Part shown: piece after piece, positions 9,350 through 18,720 of the stretch | Layout: the number at the start of each line of letters is the position of its first letter | How positions within the stretch are numbered: position 1 is the stretch's first letter | Assembly: GCA_016716475.1 (NCBI GenBank) | Contig: JADJWG010000001.1 | Location: forward strand, 310,001 to 374,000 | Origin: Phycisphaerales bacterium | GTDB taxonomy: Bacteria > Planctomycetota > Phycisphaerae > UBA1845 > Fen-1342 | Length of the DNA stretch: 64,000 bases | Direction of reading: 5' to 3' | Position numbers and translations under genes: made by a program | Notes under the pieces: model-generated | What the model was told of the DNA's origin: nothing | Seen by the model: only the letters and a program-made list of their open reading frames with translations | Database searches by the model: none

Positions 9350-11731
9350 CTACCCCCGGAACGACCGCAGCCGCAGCGAGTTCGTCACCACCGACACGCT
9401 CGACGCCGCCATCGCCGCGCTCGCCAGCATCGGCGAAAGCAGCCAGCCCGTGAAGGGATAGAGCACGCCGGCCGCTACCGGAATCCCGAGCGCGTTGTAC
9501 ACGAACGCCCAGAACAGGTTCTGCCGAATTGTGCTTAGCGTCGCCCGCGCCAGACGCAACGCCGTCACCACCCCACGCAGGTCAGCTCGGATCAGCGTGA
9601 GATCCGCCGCCTCCAGCGCTACGTCCGTGCCTGTTCCAATGGCAATGCCCACGTCCGCCTGGGCCAGCGCCGGCGCATCGTTGATCCCGTCGCCCACCAT
9701 GCCGACCCGTCGCCCTGCGGCCTGCAACGCCCGCACGGCTTCGACCTTGCCCGCCGGCAGCACCTCGGCCAGCACTTTGTCGATGCCCACCTGTCGCGCG
9801 ACCGTCTCCGCGGTACCGCGCTGATCCCCCGTGACCATCAGCACTTCAAGCCCCAGCGCGCGCAGCGCCGCTACCGCCTCGGCGGCTTCCGGCCGTAATT
9901 CATCCGCCACGATGAGCAGACCCGCAAAGCGCCCGTCGATCGCCACGAACAGCGGCATGCGCCCCAGCTCGGCCTCGCGCGCCGCGCGTGCACCCACCGA
10001 CTCAGTCGTGACACCCGCATCGGTAAGAAACCGCGCGCTTCCGATCTGTAGACGCCGCCCCGCCACGGTTGCGGATATCCCCCGCCCCGCACGCGCCTCA
10101 AAATCCACCGGCTCGTCCAGCGCGAGCTTCTGCTCCTGCGCCGCGGATACAACGGCCGCACCCAGGGGGTGCTCACTGTGGCGTTCTGCCCCGGCGGCCA
10201 ACCGCAGCAATTCGCGCGGCTCTACCCAATCCGCAGCCAGGGTTCCGACCAGTGCCGGCCGTCCCGTGGTGAGCGTCCCGGTCTTGTCGAGCACGAGCGT
10301 ATCGAGCCCGCGCGCTGCTTCCAGTGCCGCGCCACTCTTCACCAGAATCCCCTGCTCCGCGCCACGCCCGGTGCCGACGAGAATCGCCGTCGGTGTGGCC
10401 AGCCCCAACGCACACGGGCATGCAATGATCAGCACCGACACAAACGCCAACAACGCCATCTGCAGTCGCGTATCACCCGTACCCACCAGCATCCACGTTA
10501 CGAACGCCAACATCGCGATGCCGATCACGATCGGCGTGAAGATGCCGCTGACCACGTCGGCCAGCCGCGCGATCGGGGCCTTGTGCCCCTGCGCCTCCCG
10601 CACCAGCCGCACGATCTGCTGGAGCGCAGTGTTCTGCCCGACTTTCGTTGCGCGGTAGCGCAATGCGCCGACCGTGTTCAGTGTTCCGCCAAAGACCTCA
10701 TCGCCAACTTGTTTCTCGACCGGCAGACTCTCACCCGTCAGCAGGGATTCGTCCAACGCCGAGTTCCCCGCTTCCACGACACCGTCAACCGCAACCTTCT
10801 CCCCCGGCCGCACCAGCAGTAGATCCCCGACCACAACCGCCGTGATCGGCACATCTTGTTCCTGGCCGGCGCGCAGCACCCGTGCCGTCCGCGGCTGAAG
10901 GTCCATCAGTCGGCGTATCGCCGCCCCGGTCCTACCACGGGCGCGGGCCTCCAGCAGCCGGCCGAGCAGCACCAGCGTGATGATCACCGCCGCCGCTTCG
11001 AAATACACCGGTGCCTCCTGACCGTGCGCTGCTCCCTCCGCAGCGTGCCCCACGAACAGCCCCGGCCAGAGCACGGCCGCAACCGAATAGGTGTAAGCCG
11101 TTCCCGTACCCAGCGCAATCAGCGTATTCATGTCCGCTGCACCGTGCCGCAACGCACGCCAGGCCCGCACGAAGAACCCCGCGCCACAATACGCCACGAC
11201 CGGTGTCGTGAGGACGAATTGGACCCACGGGTTCCACCACGCCTGCAAGAGAGGAATCTGTCCGTGCGACATCGCGAGCACGAATACGGGCAGCGCCAAC
11301 ACTCCCGCCAGCATGCAGCGGCGGCGCAGGTCGCGGAACTCGCGCTCACGTTCCGCCTCCAGTGTTTCGGCCGGGTCGGTCACGGAATCTTCACGCTGCC
11401 CCCCGACCGTTGAATCCAATTCCGTTTTCACAGCGCTCGTCGCTTGCGGCCGAATCACGCCATATCCCAGCGCTGCGACCACGTCGCCGAGTTGGTTCAC
11501 GTCGGTCTCATGAACGTCAAACTCGATCGTGGCCTGCTCGGTGGCGAAATTGACGACTGCTTCCCGCACGCCGGCTGCCACTCGCAAACCGCGCTCGATG
11601 CGCGCCGCGCACGCGGCGCAAGTCATTCCCGTGACCAGCAGCTCGAGTCGCATCGTTCTCGGCCGAGCAGTGCCGGCGACAAGACCGACTTGCCCTGATT
11701 CGTCTGTTGCTTTTCCCATGGATCCAATCAT
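9350..11731 (-). CDS. copA: Copper-exporting P1B-type ATPase
   Basis: An inner-membrane pump that exports Cu(I) using ATP. Reading from the N-terminus, it has one heavy-metal-associated domain with GMTCAAC near residue 35. The usual transmembrane helices follow, with an LTGES actuator motif near 334 and the metal-transport motif CPCALG near 437. The catalytic loop has DKTGTLTTG with its phosphorylated Asp near 480 and the hinge [10 protein letters not shown] near 677. The CPC triad and MSxSS-type C-terminus mark the Cu(I) subgroup. The start is uncertain: ATG 11731, ATG 11719 and ATG 11653 are all in frame, none with a strong ribosome site. The longer frame to 12217 reads through csoR and is rejected. 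It lies 104 bases behind csoR in the copper operon. Confidence 0.94.
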   Translation of the reverse strand: MIGSMGKATDESGQVGLVAGTARPRTMRLELLVTGMTCAACAARIERGLRVAAGVREAVVNFATEQATIEFDVHETDVNQLGDVVAALGYGVIRPQATSAVKTELDSTVGGQREDSVTDPAETLEAEREREFRDLRRRCMLAGVLALPVFVLAMSHGQIPLLQAWWNPWVQFVLTTPVVAYCGAGFFVRAWRALRHGAADMNTLIALGTGTAYTYSVAAVLWPGLFVGHAAEGAAHGQEAPVYFEAAAVIITLVLLGRLLEARARGRTGAAIRRLMDLQPRTARVLRAGQEQDVPITAVVVGDLLLVRPGEKVAVDGVVEAGNSALDESLLTGESLPVEKQVGDEVFGGTLNTVGALRYRATKVGQNTALQQIVRLVREAQGHKAPIARLADVVSGIFTPIVIGIAMLAFVTWMLVGTGDTRLQMALLAFVSVLIIACPCALGLATPTAILVGTGRGAEQGILVKSGAALEAARGLDTLVLDKTGTLTTGRPALVGTLAADWVEPRELLRLAAGAERHSEHPLGAAVVSAAQEQKLALDEPVDFEARAGRGISATVAGRRLQIGSARFLTDAGVTTESVGARAAREAELGRMPLFVAIDGRFAGLLIVADELRPEAAEAVAALRALGLEVLMVTGDQRGTAETVARQVGIDKVLAEVLPAGKVEAVRALQAAGRRVGMVGDGINDAPALAQADVGIAIGTGTDVALEAADLTLIRADLRGVVTALRLARATLSTIRQNLFWAFVYNALGIPVAAGVLYPFTGWLLSPMLASAAMAASSVSVVTNSLRLRSFRG

Positions 11732-11835
11732 CCGAATGCTGTGCGCCCCGACCGTAGCCACTCGATAACCCTGCGCCACCGTGCCGTGCTGGGCCCCGGA
11801 CCCCTCGGCCTTCCGGTTCGCGCTCGTTCTGCAAT

Positions 11836-12201
11836 TCAGCGCGCCATACGCGCCAGCAGCGCTAGTAGCTCCGCCGTCATCGCCGCGGCCTCGTCCGGAC
11901 CCTTCTTCAGCGCCGCATGCGCACAATGCCGTACGTGGTTTTGTAGCAGCCCTTGGGCAACTGCGTGCAACGAGGCGCGCACGGCCGTCACCTGGGTGAT
12001 GATGTCGGCACAGTAGCGATCCTCCTCGATCATCCGGATGATGCCGCGGACCTGTCCCTCGGCCCGCCGCAGGCGCACGAGGTTCGCGGCCTTGATGCCC
12101 GGATCGACGCCGACGGCCTTGCGCGCCCCCCCCGCCCCCTCCGCGATCGCACAGCCGCACGCGGGCACAGAAAGGGCCGCCTGCGTTTCTTTCGGGGGCA
12201 T
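11836..12201 (-). CDS. csoR: CsoR-family copper-sensing repressor
   Basis: A 121-residue all-helical DNA-binding repressor of the CsoR/RcnR family that releases its operator when it binds Cu(I). The metal ligands fit the copper-sensing C-H-C pattern: Cys in RYCADI, then His and Cys in NHVRHC with the four-residue spacing of the prototype. The DUF156 core [21 protein letters not shown] is intact. It begins at 12201 (MPPKETQ) behind an AGGAG ribosome site. The N-terminal 30 residues carry an extra ACGCAI cysteine pair not in the minimal family. It sits between copZ and copA, and the predicted operator upstream of copZ implies autoregulation of the whole operon. Confidence 0.9.
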   Translation of the reverse strand: MPPKETQAALSVPACGCAIAEGAGGARKAVGVDPGIKAANLVRLRRAEGQVRGIIRMIEEDRYCADIITQVTAVRASLHAVAQGLLQNHVRHCAHAALKKGPDEAAAMTAELLALLARMAR

Positions 12202-12243
12202 CTCGAACTCCTGGCACTCGTGACTTTCAAAACCGCGCACGAC

Positions 12244-12465
12244 TCAGTCCCGCGCCACCACGTGGGCCGGATAGCCCGCCGTGGCAACCGCTTCGGCGGC
12301 CAACGTAGCCGTACGTTCATCCGGCACGCCGATCTCCGCATTCCCAACTCGCACGTTGCGCACCACGACCTGCGGGACCGCCTCGAGCGTCCTGGTCACC
12401 TGTCGCACACAGTGCTCACACGACATCCCTTCGATCACCAAATTGGCATTCATCATCACATCCAT
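12244..12465 (-). CDS. copZ: Copper chaperone-like heavy-metal-associated domain protein
   Basis: A 73-residue single-domain protein of the ferredoxin-like HMA fold that would carry Cu(I) in the cytosol and deliver it to the pump. The metal loop is GMSCEHC (GMxCxxC), followed by the helix VRQVTRTLEAVP. Start ATG 12465 lies 6 bases after GGAGGA, an excellent ribosome site, and only about 16 bases downstream of the predicted -10 box. It is the first gene of copZ-csoR-copA. The long frame continuing to 12927 upstream is not coding. Mercury-binding MerP-type proteins share this motif, but the CsoR/CopA context makes copper the better reading. Confidence 0.9.
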   Translation of the reverse strand: MDVMMNANLVIEGMSCEHCVRQVTRTLEAVPQVVVRNVRVGNAEIGVPDERTATLAAEAVATAGYPAHVVARD

Positions 12466-12480
12466 CTCGGCCTCCTCCGG

Positions 12481-12509
12481 ATTATACCCCCATAGGGTAT
12501 ATAGTCCAG
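12481..12509 (-). promoter_or_regulatory. copZ-csoR-copA promoter overlapped by CsoR operator
   Basis: On the minus strand a TATAAT -10 box (12486-12481) follows a -35-like CTGGAC (12509-12504) after 17 bases. Across the spacer and -10 lies the perfect inverted repeat TATACCC-CCATA-GGGTATA at 12483-12501, matching the known CsoR operator form with C-tract and G-tract arms. Repressor binding here would occlude RNA polymerase. Confidence 0.88.
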
Positions 12510-12706
12510 TCCGCCCACGGCGCGTCACACCGCCCTCGTCCACACACGCCGGGGCGACCCGTGCACCGGCCGCGCTGCGGCATGCACACCTGATCCGCAC
12601 CCGGCCGTCCACCGCTTGCAGCCGGGCCGGGCCGCGGTATTGTCCGGTGTTTTCGCGGTCGGGACCGGGAACTTGTGCCACCGCGATCCGCGCGAGGATT
12701 GGTGCC

Positions 12707-14128
12707 ATGCGGACCGTAAGCGTCAAGTTCACCCGGCGCAGTGTCGTCATCGATCTGAGCTGGGGCGTCGCACTGCGTGCAGCGCTCTGCATCGCGCTGA
12801 CCACGCTGGCCGTGTTTCTGCCGATTCCCGGTCTGGACGCTGCGGCGGCACGCACATGCTTCGTGATCTTTGTAGCAGCGGCCACTCTGTGGGTCACGGA
12901 GTTGATCCCCGCATTCGCCACGTCCATCGTGGTGATCGTGCTGTCCGTCTACCTGCTCGGCAGCCCGGCGGATCCGGGGGAGGGGCAAGTTCCCACCTGG
13001 CAGAACTTCATCAACCCCGTCGCGAGCCCCGTCCTGGTGCTCTTCTTCGGCGGCTTCATCCTCGCGCAGGCGGCCACGAAACACGGGTTCGATATCCGTC
13101 TCGCGCGCGCCTTCATCACCCCGTTCGGCACGCGCCCCGCCTCCCTCCTGCTGGGTGTCATCCTCACGACCGGTCTGTTCTCGATGTTCATGTCGAACAC
13201 GGCCACGGCCGCGATGATGCTCGCCATCGTCGCGCCGCTGCTCGGACATCTCGAACGTGAGTCACCGGTGCGCAAGATGCTCGTGCTCGCGGTACCTTTC
13301 GCCGCCAACATCGGGGGCATGGGCACCCTGATCGGCACGCCGCCGAACGCCGTCGCGGCCAGTGTGCTCCAGCAACTCGGCCCGGAGTACACCATCACCT
13401 TCCTGGGGTGGATGCTGTTCGGCTTCCCCCTCGCGGCGATCCTGCTGCTGCTGCTCTGGGGCACCCTGCTGCTGATCTTCCGTCCGGGTGCCATAGCCGT
13501 CGAGATCACTTTCCCCGCCACGCTTGAAGTGACCCCGGCTCTCGCGATTGTGGTGACCACCTTCACCGCCACGATCCTGCTCTGGCTCACGCAGCCGCTG
13601 CACGGCATCCCGGCCGCGGTCGTCGCGCTGCTGCCTGTCGCGGTGTTCCCCGCCTTCAACATCATCAACCGTGAGGATCTCAAGAAGCTGGATTGGGACG
13701 TCATCATCCTGGTCGCCGGCGGCCTGACCCTCGGCGTCGCCATGCACGAATCCGGTCTCTCCCGCGTGCTCGTCGAGCAGATTCCCTTCCACCTGCTGCC
13801 GATCTTCCTCGTCCTGCTGCTGCTGTGCGGCGTCGCGCTGGTGCTGTCGAACTTCATGAGCAACACCTCGGCCGCCAACCTGCTCATCCCGATTGCAACT
13901 TCAATCACCATGCTGTCGCCACAACTCGGCGCCGTCGCCGTGGCGCTGGGCTGCACCCTCGCGATGAGTCTGCCTATCAGCACGCCACCCAACGCCATCG
14001 CCTTCGCCACGCGCACGGTCTCCACGCGCGACATGGTGCTGGTAGGGACCTTGATCTCAGCGATTGGCCTCGCCGTCCTGATGGCCGCACTCGCGGTCGT
14101 CAGTCCCTGGCTCCCGCGCCCGGCGTGA
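12707..14128 (+). CDS. DASS/SLC13-family anion or dicarboxylate transporter
   Basis: An integral membrane transporter of 473 residues, most like bacterial Na+-coupled dicarboxylate (or sulfate/phosphate) symporters. It shows the two-repeat architecture of the DASS family. There are two SNT sodium-site motifs (near residues 161 and 382), each followed by a PPNA motif (TPPNA near 209 and 424). More than ten hydrophobic segments are spread over the protein. It starts at ATG 12707, 6 bases after a GAGGA ribosome site. The upstream open frame from 12281 is not coding. The substrate cannot be inferred from sequence; the gene stands alone, divergent from the copper operon. Confidence 0.85.
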   Translation: MRTVSVKFTRRSVVIDLSWGVALRAALCIALTTLAVFLPIPGLDAAAARTCFVIFVAAATLWVTELIPAFATSIVVIVLSVYLLGSPADPGEGQVPTWQNFINPVASPVLVLFFGGFILAQAATKHGFDIRLARAFITPFGTRPASLLLGVILTTGLFSMFMSNTATAAMMLAIVAPLLGHLERESPVRKMLVLAVPFAANIGGMGTLIGTPPNAVAASVLQQLGPEYTITFLGWMLFGFPLAAILLLLLWGTLLLIFRPGAIAVEITFPATLEVTPALAIVVTTFTATILLWLTQPLHGIPAAVVALLPVAVFPAFNIINREDLKKLDWDVIILVAGGLTLGVAMHESGLSRVLVEQIPFHLLPIFLVLLLLCGVALVLSNFMSNTSAANLLIPIATSITMLSPQLGAVAVALGCTLAMSLPISTPPNAIAFATRTVSTRDMVLVGTLISAIGLAVLMAALAVVSPWLPRPA

Positions 14129-14187
14129 TCGGCGGCCCAGACACAGGCAGTCCGCCGGCTCACTATGGCAGTGTCAATCGGCCCGCA

Positions 14188-14283
14188 CGGGAGTGGATGG
14201 GAATCGAACCCACCAGGGATCGCGGGTGCGACCCCTCAACGGCTTTGAAGGCCGCGGTGCCCACCAGGCGCACGGACACTCCC
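14188..14283 (-). tRNA. selC: Selenocysteine tRNA, anticodon TCA
   Basis: The minus strand folds as a tRNA-Sec. The acceptor arm GGGAGTG/CACTCCC (7 bp) plus the T-arm GGTGGG/CCCATC (6 bp) gives the 13-bp coaxial helix typical of this tRNA. The anticodon loop is CTTCAAA with anticodon TCA in the stem GCGGC/GCCGT. The variable arm is long: AGGGGTCG pairs with CGATCCCT over 8 bp. The discriminator base is G (14188) and no CCA is encoded. No selA, selB or selD appears in the window. Confidence 0.93.
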
Positions 14284-14386
14284 AGCAACCGGCCACCGCC
14301 GCCCGCACGGGCGCGGCCCGCATGCCGGCCACACTCCCAGCGTAGACCCCCCGCCCCGCGCTGACAAGCACAACTCCAGCTCGCAC

Positions 14387-14974
14387 TTACAGGCGCGCCC
14401 GCTCGCGCCACACCGCCGGCCCGCCGATCAGGTTCTGAACGTTCTGCTCCACCACCACCGGCCGCCCATCCCGCGGCAGTTTCGGCACGACGAAAAGGCC
14501 GTACGGGGTCACCGGCACGCGGCCGCCGCCCGGCCCCATCCCCGACGTCTGGTAGGACCGCTTGTCAATCCGCACGCGTACCACGGCCTCCAGTTCCTCG
14601 ACACTCACCAGCACAAGACCGTTCGCGTTCCAGCCGGCCCCGTCGAAACACGCCAGCACCGTGCACCGGCCAAAGTCCACTTCCGGCACGAGTGGGTGTT
14701 CCAGGTGATCCCGCGGGCTGGTATCGGGCAGGGCACGGCGCCAGAGCGCTACCCACGCGTCGTGGGCATCGATCCGCAGCGTGGCGCGCTCCGTGACGTT
14801 GCACTGGGGGCCACTCCATGCCACGAGCGCCGCCGGTGCAATGACCGGTTGTGTTGCAGGCGGTTCACCGTTCCCACCGGCCGCCCAAGCCGCGACCAGC
14901 GCCATGGCGCCGATTCGAGCGGTATAGGAGGCGCGACAATGCCTGCGAGGCGTGTGGTGAGTGGGGCGACTCAT
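14387..14974 (-). CDS. Exported protein, possibly PrcB-like
   Basis: A 195-residue protein I do not firmly recognise. A basic start and hydrophobic run (IGAMALVAAWAAGG) look like a signal peptide, followed by a mature domain of about 140 residues. The mature part has alternating beta segments: VDFGRCTVLACFDG, LVLVSVEELEAVVRVRI and a C-terminal TPYGLFVVPK. That last run resembles the PrcB C-terminal domain of protease complexes, but only weakly. Start ATG 14974 has GGAG 9 bases upstream, so the 249-residue frame from 15136 is rejected. The 3' end is 103 bases from selC on the same strand. Confidence 0.6.
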   Translation of the reverse strand: MSRPTHHTPRRHCRASYTARIGAMALVAAWAAGGNGEPPATQPVIAPAALVAWSGPQCNVTERATLRIDAHDAWVALWRRALPDTSPRDHLEHPLVPEVDFGRCTVLACFDGAGWNANGLVLVSVEELEAVVRVRIDKRSYQTSGMGPGGGRVPVTPYGLFVVPKLPRDGRPVVVEQNVQNLIGGPAVWRERARL

Positions 14975-15072
14975 ACGGGGGCTCCTTCCTTGTGCCCGGC
15001 CGGGTCGAGTATGGGCGCGCCACGGCCGTCCCGGCGCAACGGGCTGGTAACAACGCTGCGGACCGCACCCCT

Positions 15073-16059
15073 TCAGAACTCCGTACCGCACTCCGGGCAA
15101 CGACGCTCCGGCAACTTCCATAGCAGGTAATCGCACTTCCGGCAGCGTGGCTCCTCCACCTCGATGCGGAAGCCAAGGCCACAGGCGCTGCAGCGGCTGT
15201 CGCCCGTGCTGACGTGCTGCGGTGCCGTGCAGCGTGGGCAGATCAAGTCCAGTTCCGCAGGCACCGTCGCCAACTGGTCGCCACGCTCAACCCGCCGCAA
15301 CCGCAGCAGGATGAGCAACGCAATCGCGCCGGTCGCATTGATCACCCCGAGCGAACCCGCGATGCGAAACGGCAGCTCCTCGACCGTCTCCGTCACGATC
15401 ATGAGCGCAATGAATCCGAGCAGCAGCCACGCCGCCGCACCGGTCGCAATCCGCAACACCCCCGTCAAGCCGCCGTGCGGCACGCGTACCAGCAGGCAGG
15501 TTTCAGCCAGCGTGAACGCGGTCAGGCACACGATCGCCGTCAGTTTCGCAAACCAGATCGCATCGACGTCCTCACCCCAGATGCACGTGATCGACAACGC
15601 CGCCGCCAAGCCCGCCGCCACCAGCGCTGCTACCCCAAGCTGGCGGTCGCGCCCCTGGTCGACCAGCGTCGCCCCAGGGATCGCTACGATGTACGCCGCT
15701 ACCAGGAGCAGTGTCGTGCCGGCCGCCTGAAACGACCGCTCCCAACTGGCATACGGCCACCACAGACATCCGATGTAAAGCGCAAATGCCGCAGCGAACA
15801 AGCCCAACGCAAGACGATTCAGCGCCGGCCAGAGATTCCGCTCCAGCCCGGCGGCACACGCCAACGCGAGCCCGCTATGTACCGCGAGCGCAAGGAGCGT
15901 GCCCAGCACCCGCCCGGTGAAGTCGTTGAATTCACCCAGCAGCAGCAGGAAAACTGCCAGCAGCGCACAACTTGCCAGCGACCAGACAAGGCCCTTCAGG
16001 AAGAACCTCTTCAGCCGTACGGCCGGCGCATCGTCACTTCCGGCGGATTTGATGACCAT
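15073..16059 (-). CDS. Polytopic membrane protein with C-terminal zinc ribbons
   Basis: A 328-residue inner-membrane protein of unknown function. About eight hydrophobic segments span residues 15-260. The soluble tail holds cysteine pairs: CPRC and CSAC near residues 275-295, then CRKC and CPEC near 307-325, giving two probable zinc ribbons. Zinc-ribbon-tailed membrane proteins are common in planctomycetes but remain uncharacterised. Start ATG 16059 is preceded by GGAGG; the open frame from 16155 adds an unlikely extension. It lies beside a CPBP protease gene on the same strand. Confidence 0.65.
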   Translation of the reverse strand: MVIKSAGSDDAPAVRLKRFFLKGLVWSLASCALLAVFLLLLGEFNDFTGRVLGTLLALAVHSGLALACAAGLERNLWPALNRLALGLFAAAFALYIGCLWWPYASWERSFQAAGTTLLLVAAYIVAIPGATLVDQGRDRQLGVAALVAAGLAAALSITCIWGEDVDAIWFAKLTAIVCLTAFTLAETCLLVRVPHGGLTGVLRIATGAAAWLLLGFIALMIVTETVEELPFRIAGSLGVINATGAIALLILLRLRRVERGDQLATVPAELDLICPRCTAPQHVSTGDSRCSACGLGFRIEVEEPRCRKCDYLLWKLPERRCPECGTEF

Positions 16060-16196
16060 CCTCACGCACCTCCACCGATGACCCGCAACATCGACCCGGC
16101 GGAATGGACAGCCCGCCCCGCCGCTGTTGACCGCGATCCCGGTAAGCAAAGCCACTCCTGCCTGGACCCCGGCAGCACCTTACCCGGCATGATCGC

Positions 16197-16952
16197 TTAT
16201 CCTCCCGGCACCCACATCGTGACCACCAGTGCGTTATACACCGCGTGCGCCCCGGCTGCGATACCCAACCCGCGCACCGCATACAGCCAGCCGAAATACA
16301 CCCCCGCTACCAGCCGGAACCAGAACGCACGCCAAGTGAATACGTCCACCCCTATCGGATCGAAGTGGCACCACGCGAAGACCAGTGCTCCCAAACCCAC
16401 CGCGCCCATCAGCGCTACCTGCCTTGGCAACCCTACGACCTGCAACAGCAACCACGCCAGGAACGTCAGCAGCAGCAACCGGAATACGAATTCCTCGTAG
16501 AGTGCCGCCCCGAGACCCTGCACGAGCCGCGCCGACCACACCGTCAGACTGCTTTCTGACCCGGGCCCCAGCAGTGCGCTCCACGCCAGGAGCGGCACCG
16601 CCAGCAGCGCACTCTCGAGCGCCATCCACGGCAGCGCCCACCACCGCACCTGCCATCGATCTCCCCGCACGATGTGCTCACACAGCAGCACTGCGACCAG
16701 CACTGCCGCCGGCAGCCACGCCCCCACCAGCCCCACCCAGGCCAGCACCCGGTTCACCAGTGTGTGCGCTAGCAGTGTCCCCGTTGCTCCGCCCATCATC
16801 TGCCCGGCCGTCACTTCATAGAGCAGCACCCATGGCAGCAGGAAAACCAGCGCGTGCAAAGGCCGCCAGGTCGACCGGATGTAAAACCGCCACCGCGCGC
16901 GTGCGGCAGACCCCGTCAGCAGCAGTGCCACGAATCGTCGCGCCGTGCCCAT
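16197..16952 (-). CDS. CPBP (Abi/CAAX-prenyl-protease-like) intramembrane metalloprotease
   Basis: A 251-residue integral membrane protein with the three CPBP motifs: an EE pair in ALYEEFVFR, a histidine in FAWCHF, and HAVYNA near the C-terminus. Members include eukaryotic Rce1 and many bacterial proteins with suspected proteolytic or immunity roles; the substrate is unknown. It has about seven hydrophobic helices. ATG 16952 (MGTARRF) is taken as start because the frame upstream has no supporting ribosome site. It is adjacent to the zinc-ribbon membrane gene and probably co-transcribed with it, 137 bases away. Confidence 0.82.
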   Translation of the reverse strand: MGTARRFVALLLTGSAARARWRFYIRSTWRPLHALVFLLPWVLLYEVTAGQMMGGATGTLLAHTLVNRVLAWVGLVGAWLPAAVLVAVLLCEHIVRGDRWQVRWWALPWMALESALLAVPLLAWSALLGPGSESSLTVWSARLVQGLGAALYEEFVFRLLLLTFLAWLLLQVVGLPRQVALMGAVGLGALVFAWCHFDPIGVDVFTWRAFWFRLVAGVYFGWLYAVRGLGIAAGAHAVYNALVVTMWVPGG

Positions 16953-17054
16953 CCCCCCTATCCTACGCCCGATCGGCCCGGCAGACACCCGGTGCCCCCG
17001 CGGTCCGGCATACCCCGCAGGGTACGGCGCATCGTGTGGGACGCTCGAACGGTG

Positions 17055-18545
17055 TTAACCGCGCGAAGCGCGCCGTCCGCCACCCGCCGAGCGCCGTTCC
17101 AGGTTCTGCTGCCGCGCCGCATCCTCGTCGGTCGGCCCGACCAGCGAGGGCTTGAGCTCGAGCCGGTCGATGAAAATGTAGAAGCGGTCAAACCACTTCT
17201 TATCCAGCACGCCGAAGCACTCGGCCAACTCCGCTTCGAGCTCCGTCTTGGTCATTGCCTCTTCGCGGCCAAAAACGCGCTGCACATACTTCGCGAGTTG
17301 CGGACGGTGCTCCCGGTAGAGGTAGTACACCATGATCCAGCCGAGCGGGTACGACGCTCCTTCACCCCAGCCACCGGCACCGCGCCAATACGCGTTGTCG
17401 ATCAGGAACAACTTCCACATTTCGGGGGTCAGGGGCTCCCAACCAAACATCTGCCGCAACTGGAACAGCCGCTCGTGATTCATCGCCCCGAGACTGGCCC
17501 CGCCACCGCCCGGCGGCACCTCGAACATCATGGTTGTGCCTTCGACCAGCCAGATCGGGATGCTCGCTTCGCGCTTCAGACCGTCCCGGGGGAACAGGCC
17601 GATATTGAAGTGAATGTGATGACCGATCTCGTGCTGGACGGTGCCCTGGTTGCCGTACTCGACGTAGCGCCGAATGCGGTTCTGCACATACTGTCGCTCG
17701 CGCCACGGAATCTGTGGATTCTTGAATTGCTCCACAAGCGGGGCGATGAATGGCCACGTCATCAGATCGTAAAAGTGCGAACGGTTCCATTCGGGGTTGT
17801 AGTAACCCAGGACACCCGGCGAAACCGGGCTGCCGCGCGACATCGAGTACGACTCAAACTCCTTGTAGGTGCCGAAGAAGTAGATTTCCAGCTTCGACTC
17901 CGGCTGGTGCACCGGCAGTTCCAGCATCGACATGTACCGCGCGTTCCAGCGCCACACCGTGTTCAGCCGCCCCAGGAGCTGCCGCGCCGAATCCCGTGCC
18001 CCGGTGTACAGCATCACGTAGTACTCATTCACGAGCAGGTTATCCTGCTGCTCGATTGGAACGCCTTCTTTCCACGTATAACCCGCCTTCAGCATCATGT
18101 CGCGGACCGAATCTTCATCGACCGGCAACGGCGCCAGCAGGTCGCGCGGGTCGCGCGCCCCCTCACTCTCGTCCACCAGCGCAACGATGCCGGAGAGAAT
18201 CTCTTCGATCTCCTCGTCGGTAATCGCACGCGCCCGCTCCGCCGCACCCGTTGACGCGCCCGCCGGGTCACGGGTCACGACGGTCCGATCCGGCCGGTGG
18301 ACCTGGCCCAGCGGCACCAGTTCCGCGATCTCGTTCGCCTTCACAATGACCATGATGCCATGCTTCGTGGTCACTTCGAGCGTGCCGTCCTGGCGTTCTG
18401 TGACGTTCCCCTCGACAATCCGACCGCTATGCAGGCGGATGCGGTAGTCCCCTTCCTTGCTCTGGGCAAATACCACCATCGGCATGCACAGCATCAGTGC
18501 CACAACCAAGGCCATCCGCCCGCCGCCCCAGAGCATCCATTTCAT
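17055..18545 (-). CDS. Secreted HExxH metallopeptidase-like protein
   Basis: A 496-residue exported protein with a signal peptide (cleavage after VVFAQ). A short N-terminal beta module follows (YRIRLHSGRIVEGNVTE, ending ANEIAELVPL), then a linker and a peptidase-like domain. The zinc motif is HEIGHH, with the third ligand probably the glutamate in VEGTTMMFEV about 25 residues on, a gluzincin arrangement as in DUF1570-type planctomycete proteins. ATG 18545 begins the signal peptide; the longer frame from 18773 is not coding. The N-terminal module is shared in form with the CX4CH protein at 7236-8438. The substrate is unknown. Confidence 0.75.
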   Translation of the reverse strand: MKWMLWGGGRMALVVALMLCMPMVVFAQSKEGDYRIRLHSGRIVEGNVTERQDGTLEVTTKHGIMVIVKANEIAELVPLGQVHRPDRTVVTRDPAGASTGAAERARAITDEEIEEILSGIVALVDESEGARDPRDLLAPLPVDEDSVRDMMLKAGYTWKEGVPIEQQDNLLVNEYYVMLYTGARDSARQLLGRLNTVWRWNARYMSMLELPVHQPESKLEIYFFGTYKEFESYSMSRGSPVSPGVLGYYNPEWNRSHFYDLMTWPFIAPLVEQFKNPQIPWRERQYVQNRIRRYVEYGNQGTVQHEIGHHIHFNIGLFPRDGLKREASIPIWLVEGTTMMFEVPPGGGGASLGAMNHERLFQLRQMFGWEPLTPEMWKLFLIDNAYWRGAGGWGEGASYPLGWIMVYYLYREHRPQLAKYVQRVFGREEAMTKTELEAELAECFGVLDKKWFDRFYIFIDRLELKPSLVGPTDEDAARQQNLERRSAGGGRRASRG

Positions 18546-18720
18546 CGTTGCACCTGTCGCATCGAACTGCTGATTCTTCGTGAAACACGCCACCTCCAGA
18601 TCCGGATGCGGACCTGGGATAGCTTCGTATATCATTATTGCGGTGTTTGCTCCGCATGCAACCAAAATCGCACAACGGTTCCGCGACTGACGGCACCCGC
18701 CTGCCCCGACCGAGCTGCCT

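Noticed and set aside
12949..14163. 404-residue minus-strand open frame
   Set aside because: It is antisense to the DASS transporter and is rich in the Arg/Ser shadow pattern.
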